DNA of 64,000 nt from Microstegium vimineum (GCA_022036555.1 CM039129.1:34254051-34318050); one strand, 5' to 3'. Counted from the stretch's first letter, positions 23,254 to 35,660 are shown. Notes: generated by a model from the letters alone, not told the origin. Numbers and translations: made by a program.

Positions 23254-25298
23254 TGTAGGGTCGAGATGGTGGACTAGAGGGGGGTGAATAGTCTTTTCTA
23301 AAACTTAAACGCTCTGGCTAACCGAATCAAATGCGGAATTAAAACTATCGGTCTAGCCAAGACTACACCCCTCTATCTATTACTCTAGCACCTAGCAAAG
23401 TATACTAATTGGGCTTACTAAGGTGCCAAGCTAGAAAGCTCACCTAAACAAGTCTAGGTTGCAAGGTCACACAAATCTAAGCAACTAGTACTCTAAGCAC
23501 AAAGGGAGCTCCTACACATACTAGTAAGCAAAGCACAAAGCACCTAAGCTCACTAGCAATTCTCTCTAACAAGACTACACAAGCCAACTAGAGAACTCAA
23601 CTTACTTAGCACCACAAACTAAGCAATGTGACTAACAAGGCTACACAAGCCAATTAGCCACTCAAGAGCTACTTCTATGCTACACAAGCTAGAAGGCAAC
23701 TAGTTAAGCTACACAAGCTAACTAGTTACAAGAGCAACAACTAACCACTAGCACAAGTAAGAATAAGTAAATACAAGCTAGTGATTTGGAGAATGAAAAC
23801 CACCGAGAAGATGTACAAGGTTGACACGGTGATTTTTTCCCGAGGCTCACTTGGTCCCCACCAAGCTAGTCCCCGTTGTGTCGACCACTCACTTAGTGAT
23901 TCGGCGGCTAATAGGCGTTCACAAGCCTAGCCTACTAACTCGGGCGCCGCAAGAATCTACCCACAAGTGAGGGTAGCTCAATGACACGCTCAACTAGAGT
24001 TGCTCTTCGCGATCTCCCACGGGGCGAGCACAATACCCCTCACAAAGCACTTCTCCGGAGCGCCGCACAATCTTCTTGCGGGCTTCGACGGAGCCACAAC
24101 CACCAATCCTTCTAGGAGGTGGCAACCTTCAAGAGTAACAAGCACCACCGGCTTGCAACACGATCACCTAGTGCCCCTCGATGCAAACTCGCAATGCAAC
24201 ACACTAGAATCGCTCTCTCACACAATCGGATGATCACTATCAAGTGTATGTGAGTTAGAGGGCTTCCCAAGCACACCAACACAAGCCACAAAGGCTCTAG
24301 GGTGCTCAGCAACAAGCCAAGGGCAGCCACCAAACATATATATAGAGAGGGAAAGAAACTAGCCGTTTTCCCACTCTCTGCGCGCCTCAGGACGCGCCTC
24401 CGGACACTGTTTTACTGAGGGTTCGGACCAACGTGCATGCGTCCGGACCCTTGCCCGTTTGAATCGAGCCGTTGGCGCGCTTCAGCACACAGAAAAACAT
24501 CTCCGCTCCGGACGCTATGAACAGTAGAGGTCTGAACCATTAAACCGAGCGTCCGAACTCTACACAGAGAGCTCACGAGAGCAGTTTTTTGCTCCGGACG
24601 CTGTCCGGACAGCACCTCCGGATGCTAGGTTGTGTCCGGACCACACAGAGCATCCCGGAGAGCAGTTTTTAGGCCTCCGTTCGCAGGTCCGGACGCTACA
24701 GTCCGGACTCTAAAGAGCGTCCAAACTGCACAGTGCGTCTGCACACCTTCTCCTTTGCAAATATGCCAACACCACCAAGTGTACATCACAATGTGCATGT
24801 GTGTTAGCATTTTCACAATCATTTTTAAAGGGTTTTCACTTGCTCTCACCGCGCCACTCGATCCTAATGCATCGCAATGTTAGATCTCTCAAGTGGCACT
24901 AGATGACCGATATGTAAACAAGTTTGCCCCTCTTGATAGTACGGCCATCTATCCTAAACCCGGTCATATACTTCTCTACACACCTATGACCGGTGAAATG
25001 AAATGCCCTATGGTTATACCTTTGTCTTGTGCATTCCATTACATCTCCTTCTCCAATGTTGATGCAACACATGCACCAACCTATCACCAAAAGATATGAT
25101 CCACTTCATATTATCACGTGACTGTATTGGTTCATCGATCTTGACCTCACTTGCTCTTCATCGATCATGTCTCATGTGCAATTAAACTCCTTCATCACAC
25201 AATCACATGTGAACTAATCTCCTATGTATATATCACTTAGACACATATTAGTTCACCTAAGTTGTCACTCAATTACCAAAATCACATAGGAACTCTCA
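23254..25298 (-). repeat. 5' LTR of the gag-only retrotransposon
   Basis: 2,045 bp, TGTAGGGTCGAGATGG to GGAACTCTCA on the + strand. It is shorter than its partner by two deletions, and has a small extra copy of an ACTAGTTAAGCTACACAAGC stretch near 23700. Single-base differences from the partner LTR are few but real. Confidence 0.9.
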
Positions 25299-25303
25299 CA
25301 AGG

Positions 25304-25980
25304 CTGGCCACTAGCTAGGTCTATTTGTAGACTAACAAGTTAACCAACTATTAGTGATGCACCGAAGAGCTCCAATCGATGAGCACTAGAGTGCTGCACC
25401 GGAGAGCCCCAATAACTATATTCCAACTGCTAAGAAAATAGTTGTTAGCCCTAGTAACTCTGATGGCATCTCAAGTGTGCCATTGGAGAGCACCGGTGCG
25501 TGTAACACCCCAAAGCACTTATTTACATCCTCTCAGGTAGAATGTTCTAGCATGCCCTCCGATGGTGCACCAAATATCACCGAGGTTCTTTGAATTTTCC
25601 ATTGCACAGTTGAGGTTGCACTAGATGTATAGGTGGACCACTCTGGTGCATCACCGAAAAAGCAATGTTCAAGCATCTAAAACTACCCAAATCATGCACT
25701 GCCCGAGAGCTTCGGTGGGCACTCCACTGCCACACTACAACTCTGGTGATGAAAGCCCTATGTTTCTCTCTAGTAGTTGAGACAACTAGTGGACTAATCT
25801 CTATCCTAGTGTTGTGAATGAGATAGGTTAAGTCCACACCAAGGTTGAGCAAGGATGGCACACATAAAGGTGATGATGATGGCCACAAGATGGTCAAGTG
25901 CTCAAAATTTGGAAAAGGAGAAAGAGAGAAAAAAAAACTATGTGCTCAAGGCAAAGGTATATGATAGGGTATTTATGTTG
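25304..25980. mobile_element. Right part of the older LTR relic
   Basis: Continues the sequence interrupted at 15949 (GTGCCAAGG joined to CTGGCCACTAG). It is rich in GGTGCACCGAAG/CACCGGAGAGC words, analogous in position to the CCGGAC cluster in the younger LTR. No coding signal. The outer border is not clear. Confidence 0.45.
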
Positions 25981-26850
25981 TCGGTCAAGACGCAACAAAG
26001 TGCGTGATTAGGCTTAGGATAGATAGTCATATCAATTTCGGCTATCTAAGTGACACTAGGTGGACCAATTCATTGCATATGCATTAGACCTAGTGAGGAC
26101 ACGAAAAAAACCTTTGAAAAATGTTTGTAAAAATGCTAGCACACTTGCATAAGTGTTAGAACACATTTCAAATTGAAACAGTTGAAAAAGAATTGGAAAC
26201 TCAAGCTAAAAATGGTCTCTGAGAACCATTGGACCAAGGCAACCATGTGCCAACGGACCGTACGCGTGCTAAGCAGGGTGAGGCAGTAAAGGTAACACGC
26301 TAGGGTTAGGTGTCGGACCAGTTGATCTAGGCATCCAACCAATCCGATGGACCCTAACCCTTAGGTCAGTCTCAATGGGGGTGTCATTTGAGTTTCATTC
26401 GCATTAAATATGTTGTCACATAGTCACTTTTGATGACATGACAGTGTATTTAAGAAGAGAGAGAAGAAATGAGTGTCATGAGAATGACACTATCTTGGCA
26501 CGATTATCAACTCTCTATGAGTCATGGAATTAAATGTCTATGAAACTCTAGAATGAAACTCTCCACTGAGAGTGGTTGTTTCATCCGAGTTTCATTTCAT
26601 TTTGTATGACATGGCAGTTTTGAAAACAATGTCATGAAACTCTCTATTAAGACTGGTCTTAGGGGCTTTGGTCCGATGGCTGGCAACAGGGCTGCATCGA
26701 ACCATAAGCCGGCCCTGTTCCATAGGGTGGCCTTATTAGTCAGCACGTGGGAAAGTTCAAACGGGATCATTGGACCCTGGCCATTGGTCTGACGGGCCGC
26801 AGCAGGACCCTAAGACCGGACACCGCTAAATGGTGAACGATCATCCAACT
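25981..26850. mobile_element. Second LTR relic in opposite orientation, carrying a MITE
   Basis: CCTTTGAAAAATGTTTGTAAAAATGCTAGCACAC near 26110 matches, in reverse complement and with divergence, the TGTTAGCATTTTCACAATC... CAAAGGG region of the younger LTR (17650-17690). The relic is therefore a related LTR lying the other way round. It resumes after the MITE at 26652 with similar GGTCCGATGGCTGG wording. Confidence 0.4.
26364..26651. mobile_element. Tourist-like MITE inside the LTR relic
   Basis: Left end GGTCAGTCTCAATGGGGG and right end (complement) GACCAGTCTTAATAGAG form an imperfect inverted repeat flanked by TTA on each side. About 288 bp with internal GTTTCAT/ATGAAAC repeats, no coding capacity. 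Confidence 0.75.
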
Positions 26851-28880
26851 CAAAACGAGCGAACAATTTTCGAACATAAAGTAATGTCCTTTTTTAGAAA
26901 AAAAAATTCTACCACTTTTCCTATTCGGTATGCACATAGCGAACTATCCGGATGCATCGTGCGTGCTTTTTAAATTATTGTGACATCACCTGATGCAAGC
27001 GCATAAAAGCAAGTATTTATTTTAAAATGTTATAACTGCTAAACGGTGTATTCATTCTCAATACCGTTTGTACCCGTGTATTCTACGTATCAAGCGCATA
27101 AAACTAGAGCTCACTTGTATATATTTGAAAAAAAATAATTTTAATAACAACTTAGGTGTTATAACTTAGAACTATAACTTATATTATATAATATATAATT
27201 TATGTCAAAATTTGAAAACACAAAAGTTATTAAACAGAAAGGATGAAGTGATTTATAACTTTTACCGAAACTTAAAAATACAAAAGCTATTAGACCTAAA
27301 TGAATGAATTAATTTATAACTTGTACCATGTACTTACAACATATAACTTATACTATATAACTTATAATTTATAAAAAAACTTAAGAAATATAAAAGTTAT
27401 GGAAAAAACTTACATGCAAGTTATAAAACACAATTTATGTATATAAGTTATTCTATTCAACTTATATACATAAGTTATTCTGTATAAGTTGCTAACATCA
27501 TTGCCAAAAAATTAGAAGGATAAATAAAAACAAAAAATACTTAAAAACACATAAAACATAAATAAAAAATAAAAAAATAAAAAAAGGATAAAGTAAAGAA
27601 AAAATGTAGTTGGAAATAAAAGAGAAAGTGCAAGCCGCAATCCTGTACAATAATAATTAGTCATATATGTTACAGTAACTAATTAATAGACATCCGGCAA
27701 GCCAAACATGAGTAGGATAACCGTTCACTTTGGAAGAATCGAGCGAACACTCGTGTAAATGGATCCCTAATCCTTTTGTTGGTACTGAGCAGCAAGGGAA
27801 GTCTTACTAGAAAAGGATAACTAGTCACTACCATGGCAACAAGACCTTCGAGTCCAATAGAAATGCATGTTCACTTCAGCACAGATGGAGCAAAACAGAG
27901 AGAGTGCCAAAAAAAAATCCAAGAACTGGTTGAGACTATGGAGCATCGACACCCGAGTGGAGTCCCATATAAGATCTATGTATGTTTACTTTAATTCATA
28001 TAATTACTTTTCAAAAAGAATCAATGTCAATTGAAATGTAATATACGTGTGTGCACAAACTTGTTTATTTGATTGTAGTCTTGTAGATGTTGGAAGCACA
28101 AATCACTTTATTCAAGTATGGATCCAAAGAAGTAAGGATTTATTTTCCTTTTCTGGCTCAAATAAAGTGAGAACTCACCCAAGTTCCACATCCTTGATGC
28201 CCACAAGAAGAAAGACTAGCAGTGCGCCCTAACAAGTAACACTAAAGTCAATCCTGGTTGATGAAGCCGAACAAGATGAAGGCAAGGGGAGCCCACAAAC
28301 TCCCGATTCATCTCAACTATCACAGCGAAAGAGGCCCATGCAAGGAAGCGTGCAAATGAGCAGCTCAAGAATAATGAGGAGATAAAGATTCCTACAACAC
28401 TAGTACACAATTGTTTTTTAGACTGATAAAAACGACCTTTTGGAACCGATCAGCAAAATCATTACTATGCCATTGATAGTTATTTTCAGAGACGGTTTTA
28501 AAACTGTTTATAAAAAATAATTTTCAAGGATGGTTTTTCTTAGAACAATTGCTCTAAAAGATTGATTTTACAAGTTGATTGATTTAAGTCACACTTTTTA
28601 TTTTTTAAAAAAAAAATCGTTTAGAAGCCTTAAAAATAAGGAAAAAAATTTAATATGGCCAAATGCCCATGGGACTAATCACCGCTCGTAGGATTTTTTT
28701 GAATGCAAAAAACTCTGGAAGATCCCCACAGCACTTCATTTTCTATTTATATATATATAAAATAAAAGTTACGGGAGAACTTACATGGTGATTAACTAAA
28801 AGCATTTAGCCAAGCGCAAAAGGTTGATCTAAGAGCATCACCGCTCGTAGGATTGGGCGGTTAAAAAGCAAAATTGGACG
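26851..28880. other. AT-rich intergenic region with repeated ATAAGTT words
   Basis: No gene supported. Between about 27130 and 27500 AACTTATA/TATAAGTT words recur many times, as they do at 57290-57560. At 28398-28600 CACTAGTACACAATTG followed by GACGGTTTTAAAACTG-like text may be the end of a decayed CACTA element. The frames at 28047-28410 show no recognisable protein. Confidence 0.45.
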
Positions 28881-29084
28881 GCCGTGGTTACCTAGGTCCA
28901 TCCAAGCTCCAGAGTCCAGAGTAGTCGACCAGTGACAAGACAGCAAGCGCTGAGCTCCCGCGTTGGTGCTCGATCTGTTTTTTCTCGGAAAGCTCCTGCG
29001 CTACTCCAGTAGCTAGAGCGGACAGCGGGGGCAAGGTGTGGAAGAGCGCGGTAATTTTCCCGGCCCGCAGTCCATTGACGCTAC

Positions 29085-29092
29085 ATATATAT
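29085..29092 (+). promoter_or_regulatory. Probable TATA box of the second CBP60 locus
   Basis: ATATATATA lies about 85 bp upstream of the ATG at 29175, which has a good start context (GCCACCATGC). The placement parallels the first copy. Confidence 0.45.
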
Positions 29093-29174
29093 ACGCCGTC
29101 GCCGTGCTGTCTCGAGCTACCCACTCAATCAGAATCAGCCACTCACTACTAGGTAGTACTAGCCAGTAGCCACC

Positions 29175-32100
29175 ATGCCGCCCAAGAAGCGGGAGCTGGA
29201 AGACGGTGGGGCAGGAGGAGGAGGACGCGAAGGCGGCGCTGTCTCCGGCAGCGGCACGCCGTTGCCGGCGCCAGTGCTGAAGAAGCGCTGCCGTTCGTTC
29301 GACCTGTGAGCATCTTTCTGGCTCGCTCGTTCCCTGCCTTGCTATCTTAGTCTCTTCCGATTCTTTAATTAGTTTGATGATCAAACATCCATCGAGCCTT
29401 GAATATAGTTGAATTACGTACGTGCAGGGAGATCAGGGGGTGCAGGCATCTGCAGGAGCTCGCCGCCGCCGTGAAGATCAGCCTTGAGGCCGCGCTCGAG
29501 TCCGCCGTCGCACGGGTAACGTATTCACCACCAATCCATCTATGACTCCATGAGCAGATAATAGGCTCCTCCTGCGAATGAACCACCGAAGCTGGGAGGA
29601 AGTTAGGATTTTGAAACCTCGTAGAATTATTGGAACACAGCATTCTCAATTTGGTATTTCCAGCGGCCGGACGGCTATGGAATATGAGGCTCTGTCAAAT
29701 TAGCCTGGCAAATCTTTGTTGGATTAGCTTTCACTTTCATAGTCATAGCCTTGACTTAAAATAGGACTGGCTGTGCGCATATTTTGATGCTGAGGAGGCT
29801 TGGCGCTATCATATAGTATACGGTTAAAAATAAGAAAAGAGGATCCAAAACAGAAATATTTTAAGTTCTCCATAGCTATTATATTTATGATGAAATATAT
29901 CTAGTATTGTAATAAAAATCTTATTTGAAAAATGGTAGCTGAATTTTTTTTTTAAGAAGGAGATTAACTCGGCTTTTAAAGGAAGCCAATATACCTACTG
30001 GGGTTACCGGTTTAAGAGAAGGAAATAAGTTCAACGCTTAAAGCTGAAAAGTAGTCTAAACGCTCTGAACCAAACAGCCACAAAGGCCCGAAGGCAAAGC
30101 AGAGAACATGACTAACCATAATGTCAGAGCATTTCTTCTGGCTCATCCAGTCAACCAAGCACTGCAGCCATCCTTTTCATCTTGGCTTTGTCGCTCTCCT
30201 TGTGCAAATCTGCCCACATCTGCATCGAGTTTCTAGCCATACAAATCACAATGGTAGCTGAACTTGAAATGGAATATAAACAAGTGCCGAAATTAGCACT
30301 TTTCCAATAGTCAAATGACCATTGAAAAGCTCTTGCTGTTTCTGCTTAGTTCATATCAATCAGTAAAATTTACCCTCTTCATTTTGGCAGATACCAGAAG
30401 AAGTTGCCAAAGCACTTACAAGCTTCTTAAGCCGTGCCCCTAGGTAACATCTGCACTTCACGTTTCCAGTACTACTTATCAGTTTCTTCTCTTTTACTAA
30501 AATTGGCACAATCTCGTGCACGTTAGTTCAAACAAAAGTACTATTACCTATAAGAAGTTAAGAACCACTATGGTTCAGTTTGTGCAGAACAATGGTTGAT
30601 CAGAATCAGCCTCCAAGATACAAGCTCAGTTTCGTGAATGGCTTGAACACTGAAGTTTTCACGAAGAAGGTCATCTCTGACACAGATGAGGAGCCTCTGA
30701 AGATACGTGTCACAGCAAACGGCCAGGATGATGGAAGAACCCACGATGCTCATATTCTTTCTGCTAAAATCAAAGTGGTTGTTCTTGATGGCGACTTCAA
30801 CCGACACAACCAAGAATGCTGGACGCCGGAGGAATTCAGCAACTCCATAGTGCGCCCACGAGACAAGGTTGGGGCAGTCCTGACCGGAGATCTTGAACTT
30901 AGTCTGACAAATGGCGAGGCTTGTCTCCGTGGCGCCACTTTTATTGATAATTCTAAGTTCGTAAGGAATGGAAAGTTCAGGCTTGGAGTAATGGTTACTG
31001 ATAATCTCAGTGAACGAGTCCAAGAAGGCATCACTGAACCTTTCATTGTCAAGGATCGGCGTGGCGAAAGTAATTCTGAATCTTAATGCTAAATCTTTGT
31101 TACATTCAGAGTTGCACTTTAGAAAATGTATGTAATCGATTTGGTCTTATATGTTTGTAGTGAACTTATTCTTACAGGATCGAAAAAGCATGATGTACCA
31201 TTGTTGAACGATCATGTGTGGCGCCTCAAGAAGATTGCCAAGGATGGTGCTTTTCACGTTGCCTTGAGAGGACTTCTTGAGGATGTATTATAAGGATCAG
31301 CAAGCTCTGCGCAAAGTAAGACAGCAATTCCTTTTTGCACGGTACACCTTTTGATCAAAGTTTAGTAGAGACTTAATACAATTATATGACTGGCTTATGT
31401 TACCTCTTCTATATTTAGATTCTCACCAAGGCCACAGAAGTCGTTTGGACGACTGTTGTCGAGCATGCTAAGAAATGTGATCCTGGACGAGAGATATATT
31501 CTTATCTTCTCGAAGTCAATAGTGTTATGCTCTTCTTCAACTCTGTCTATCAGATTGTTGGAGCGAAATTTGTTGACCATTACTCGCCCTTCGATGATCT
31601 TGAAAAGACTACTAAGGTGCAACTCTGATGCTAATAGTGAGATTTTACTTCAAGTTTCTGAATTGCATGTCAGTGCGTTTCCAATGGCGTAATAGTGCAG
31701 CGAATATGACAGATATAGATCAGAGTTGAGGAGAAATAAGGTTCACTTTAGCCTCTGGACTCTGGAGTGTATTTTTGTTCTTAACAAGAGAGCATATTTT
31801 TCTAAAGTCTTTTGGTTATAGACTCATGATTGATCTCTATAATTGATAAGATAACAGACATTAGATATCAAAGATGCAATTCATTGATCTCAATATATCG
31901 CACAATTTGCTCATATAGTACAGGCACATTTTCTTGGGCTCTTAGAGTTGCTTAAGAACTGTAAAGCAAAGGTTACAAATTCATGTCCATGATCAAAGAA
32001 ATATATTCTTAATCTCTTCTCTGGTCGAGTTTTTGCAGGACATGGTCGTTCAATGGACTAAAGATGCATACGAAAATATGTGCTTCGATCAACCAGATTA

Positions 32101-32999
32101 TGAAATGGGTGATGATGGCATGCCAAGACCAATGGACCATGGAATGTTTCAAGGATTAAGTATGCCGGAGCACAAATTTACTGATCTTATGCAAGGGCAA
32201 ACTGGTCATGATAATGATACCCTGCATATTTTATAAAATATTTTTGTCAATGGTTCATTGCCTTATTGATAGTAACTGTTAGCTGATATAATAAATTTTA
32301 CTTTTCACAGACACAAATGTTTGTTGAGCTGATCATGAACAAGGGACTTCAAGTAGTCATTCCAAGCAGTGTACGCTAAAAAGGCTGGGATCCATTCGAC
32401 TTACACAAAATAATGAAGTAATAAGTAATGCTAGTTTTAACTCGCTTCTACTAGGATAAAAAAATCTTGTCCATTCTCTAAGATTTTTTTTGTCTGCATT
32501 CTAAATCATATCCTTGCAGGATGAATCATTTGACTTCAATGTCTGTCTGGACTCTAGTTTTGAACATTGTGCAAACACATCTGCAAATGACATTACAGGT
32601 TTGGTCACACTTCATTGTCCAGCTACTGTAGCAAATGAAACTGCGGGATCTGTGGTTTTCGCACAAGCATCCCTGACGATGCATGATGAAGTTTACAACA
32701 TACCTTTGACAGGGACTGATAATTACAGTTACATTTCTGTGAATGAAAAACTGCAAGTTTCAGGAATAAGCCTGAACTCATTCACTGATACTACTTTCTT
32801 TGCAGATGCTTCAGTCTCTCAGCTGTATGAAGAGCTCACTTTGGTTCCTCTATTTGCGCTGTCAGAGCTCTGGCTGACTATCCTATGTACTCAAGGCATA
32901 GCAGCTTCAAAGAGCCCGGCTGCCATGAGACGCCCGAGCTGGGAGCAGAGCCGGCCGTGTAAAGATTCGCAAGGCAAAAATATAAAAAATAATGAATAA
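29175..32999 (+). pseudogene. CBP60: Second CBP60-family gene, frameshifted and C-terminally truncated
   Basis: The exon plan matches the first copy: 29175-29305, 29428-29515, 30391-30443, 30588-31069, 31178-31315, 31419-31616, 32039-32204, 32329-32417, and from 32520. MPPKKRE, KKRCRSFDL, EIRGCRHLQEL, VVLDGDFN, VRPRDKVGAVLTG and VKDRRGES are conserved. Exon 5 is 138 bp against 161 bp in the first copy; the missing 23 bp shift the frame and give a TAA at 31291. The exon 9 donor is not found, so the frame runs on to a stop at 32997, and the tryptophan-containing calmodulin-binding helix of the first copy is absent. Other exons stay open and length differences in exons 7 and 8 are multiples of three, so decay seems recent. 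A shortened N-terminal product of about 250 aa remains possible. Confidence 0.8.
29940..30330. repeat. Retroelement-like insertion in intron 2 of the second CBP60 locus
   Basis: Starts after a T-run with AGGAGATTAACTCGGC and holds GC-richer text quite unlike the surrounding intron. Such text is common at decayed LINE/SINE tails in grasses. No ends could be fixed. Confidence 0.3.
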
Positions 33000-34466
33000 A
33001 ACAGGGCTCGATTGAATTGTCAACAAGCCATCTGATAATGCTGTCCGTGGAACAGCAAAGATGAGTGAAATGACAGCATTGATCGTGTAAATGTTATGTG
33101 ATCTGTATATTGAAGACATTTTTTCATTCAATTTCAGCTTTGTTATTGGCGATTGGTTACATGTTTGGCAGAACCAGTATTCTAAATAGTGGCACTATAG
33201 AAGTTGCTGCCAACACTGGCACCACAACAGTATTGTACTAAATGTTGTAGCACTCTATTTAAAATATTAATCTAGATTCATGTCTCAAGAAATACAAATG
33301 ATGTTGACGTTTTATTCCTTTATTTAGTAGAGTTTTGTTGACCAGAACCACAACATATTTTCTTGAACCAAAATTTTGATGACAATTGGTGAGTACAAAT
33401 TTTAGGAACATTGAAAGAAGAGGGTCAACACTAGCATGGAAAAGGTCAGGTGGATTTGTGAGAGAAGATGTTAGGGTAACTCTACTGGATATCATGTCTC
33501 CTAAAAATACATGGGCTTTGCTGCGGTACTCTCAAATAACTATGAGCCATTCATTGATTTTGATCTGACGGTTACAATGAACTATTACCTCATAGGAGGT
33601 AATAGATGAAATATATATTTATTAATTTTTATTTTATAAAATAGTATAAATAAGGAATGTTTTAGATATAATTCTTTTTTTAGATTTGATTAATTGATGC
33701 ATGATCTTTGACCGATATGGTAAACCTTTTTTGTTTTATAACTTTGCATGTGTGTGCTTGTGTTAGCGTCAGATAGGTGGGTAACATGATAGTGCATATA
33801 AGGCAATTTCATTTGTAACTTTAGAATTTGATAAAAAAAATATGTTTGTAATTTTAGGATTTAATAAAGTTTCTATGTTATATATCAATTTAGTGACATT
33901 TTGTTCAATTGGTGCAAGCTATATTAATCTATTGATATTTTGTTAAAAATGTCACACGTATTATATGTGTATATGAATTGACTAGTTCAAATTTTAAATT
34001 TAAATTTGTATATTAATTTTATTTTAAAGACAACAGATATTCACTTAAATTACTTTATCTATTATTTTATTAGAATAAATAATTTTTGCATGTTCAAATT
34101 CATACATGTCTCCATCGCATGAAGGGACTAGCTAACGTGTTAGTGTGTTCATGTATGTAATCTAGCCGCATAATTAGTCCATGATTAGGGGAACCGGCTT
34201 GCATGTGGGAGAATCGTTGCATGTATTCTGGATTTTCCTCCCGTTATTTGGGGATCTGCCAAGATCTTATTTTGTTTTTCTATACTAAATAATTTATAAA
34301 ATATAAAAAATCAATAGCTCAGATTGATTTGAAATATTACATCCTTAGAGGTAAAGTGTGTACCTTAGCATTACCCAAAATACATATAGGAGATCTCCTA
34401 TCCAATAAATTACTCATCTTACCTCACCTAAAGGATCCGGCCGCTCTCTTAGTGTCTGATTTTTTC
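33000..34466. other. AT-rich intergenic region
   Basis: No gene seen. One short perfect palindrome, CTATTACCTC...GAGGTAATAG, lies at about 33582-33605. Confidence 0.5.
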
Positions 34467-35660
34467 CACTACAAGAGATCTGGCTTCAATGACAGTTTTC
34501 GAATGATAGAGCACTTATCTATAACAAACTAGCCCTATTTATAACAGACGTTTGCGTCAGAGTCATGTTTTGATCATAAATGTCGGCTTAAAGTTGTCAC
34601 AATCTACTTTTGTGATACATTTGTGATGATATTTATGACATACTTGATTGTCGGTCCCAAAATCTTATCTAAAGTTATCATATTTTGAAATGCAATTTTT
34701 TGACTTGTTTAAACTAATTCAGCTAAAAATGACCAAACCTAAAGACTAAAGTTGTCGATCTCAATGCGGTCTCCAACTTCATAGTTGATCAATTTTCATC
34801 TAAAATCATTTATGGTCCTAACATTCTGTTTCAAGTTCTCATATTTTAGAATTCAAAATTTTGAAGTGTATAAATGAACTCGTAAATGACCAACATGAAA
34901 GTTGTAGTAGTTGTAGACTCAATGAGTTTTACAAATATATAGTTGATGTATTTTCCTTTTGAAATTATTTACTTAAAATATAATTTTTAATTATTCAAAT
35001 GAACTCGGATTGAGAAATAGACAAGACCTTGTAGATCTCAATAAGTTCTACAACTTTGTTTTTGACCACTTTTTTATTTCAAATTATTTACTGTCTCAAA
35101 ATTCTATTTGAATTTTTATATTTTGAAATTCAAAACTTTGAATTGTTCAAACACCCTCATTTTGGAGAAATTCTAAAATTGTATATCTCGAGGAGTTCTA
35201 CAACTTTTTTTCTTTGAAATCATTTACTATCTTAAAATGTTGTTTGAAGATGTCATATTTCATGATTTAAATTTCTTAATTGTTCAAACATAATTGGTTG
35301 GAGAAATAGTCATAAACAGAGTTGTATATCTCTATGAGTTATACAACTTTGTTGTTGACAATATTCTTATTTGAAATCATCTACTATCGTAAAATTCTAT
35401 TCGAAGTTGTCATATTTTAAAATTGAAATTTTTGAATTGTTCAAAAAACTTCTATGGATAAATGATCCAAAACAAATTCGATGAGCTATACTACTTTTTA
35501 GTTGATGACTTTTTCATTTGAATCATATGTGGTCACAAAATTCTATCTAAAGTTCTCACATCATGAAATTCAATTTTTGAAATTGTTGAGCTGAATTGTT
35601 GGTCCAAGATCTACAAGTTTAGGAGTAGTAATGCTTCTCGTAGTTGAATACCTACTCATT
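34467..35660. mobile_element. CACTA-type remnant with a degenerate ~150-bp tandem array
   Basis: CACTACAAGAGATCTGGC at 34467 looks like a CACTA terminus. From about 34700 to 35640 about six diverged copies of a unit built on GAGTTCTACAACTTTGT... TTTGAAATCATTTACT... AAATTCTATTTGAAGTTGTC follow. Their centres are at about 34769, 34926, 35045, 35195, 35338 and 35485, i.e. spaced mostly 143-157 bp. This type of array is typical of some grass CACTA families. The opposite terminus was not found. Confidence 0.55.

Larger units (their letters stand above)
15950..25298 (-). mobile_element. Non-autonomous gag-only LTR retrotransposon (copia-type, TR-GAG-like)
   Basis: The element is bounded by TG...CA LTRs and by a perfect 5-bp target duplication CAAGG (15945-15949 and 25299-25303). 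Length is 9,349 bp. Reading on the minus strand: 5' LTR 25298-23254, initiator-tRNA primer site, gag 23202-21334, about 3 kb with no coding capacity, polypurine tract, 3' LTR 18258-15950. No protease, integrase, reverse transcriptase or RNase H translation is visible, so it would need enzymes from a partner element. This layout fits the TR-GAG class described in plants. Confidence 0.9.
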
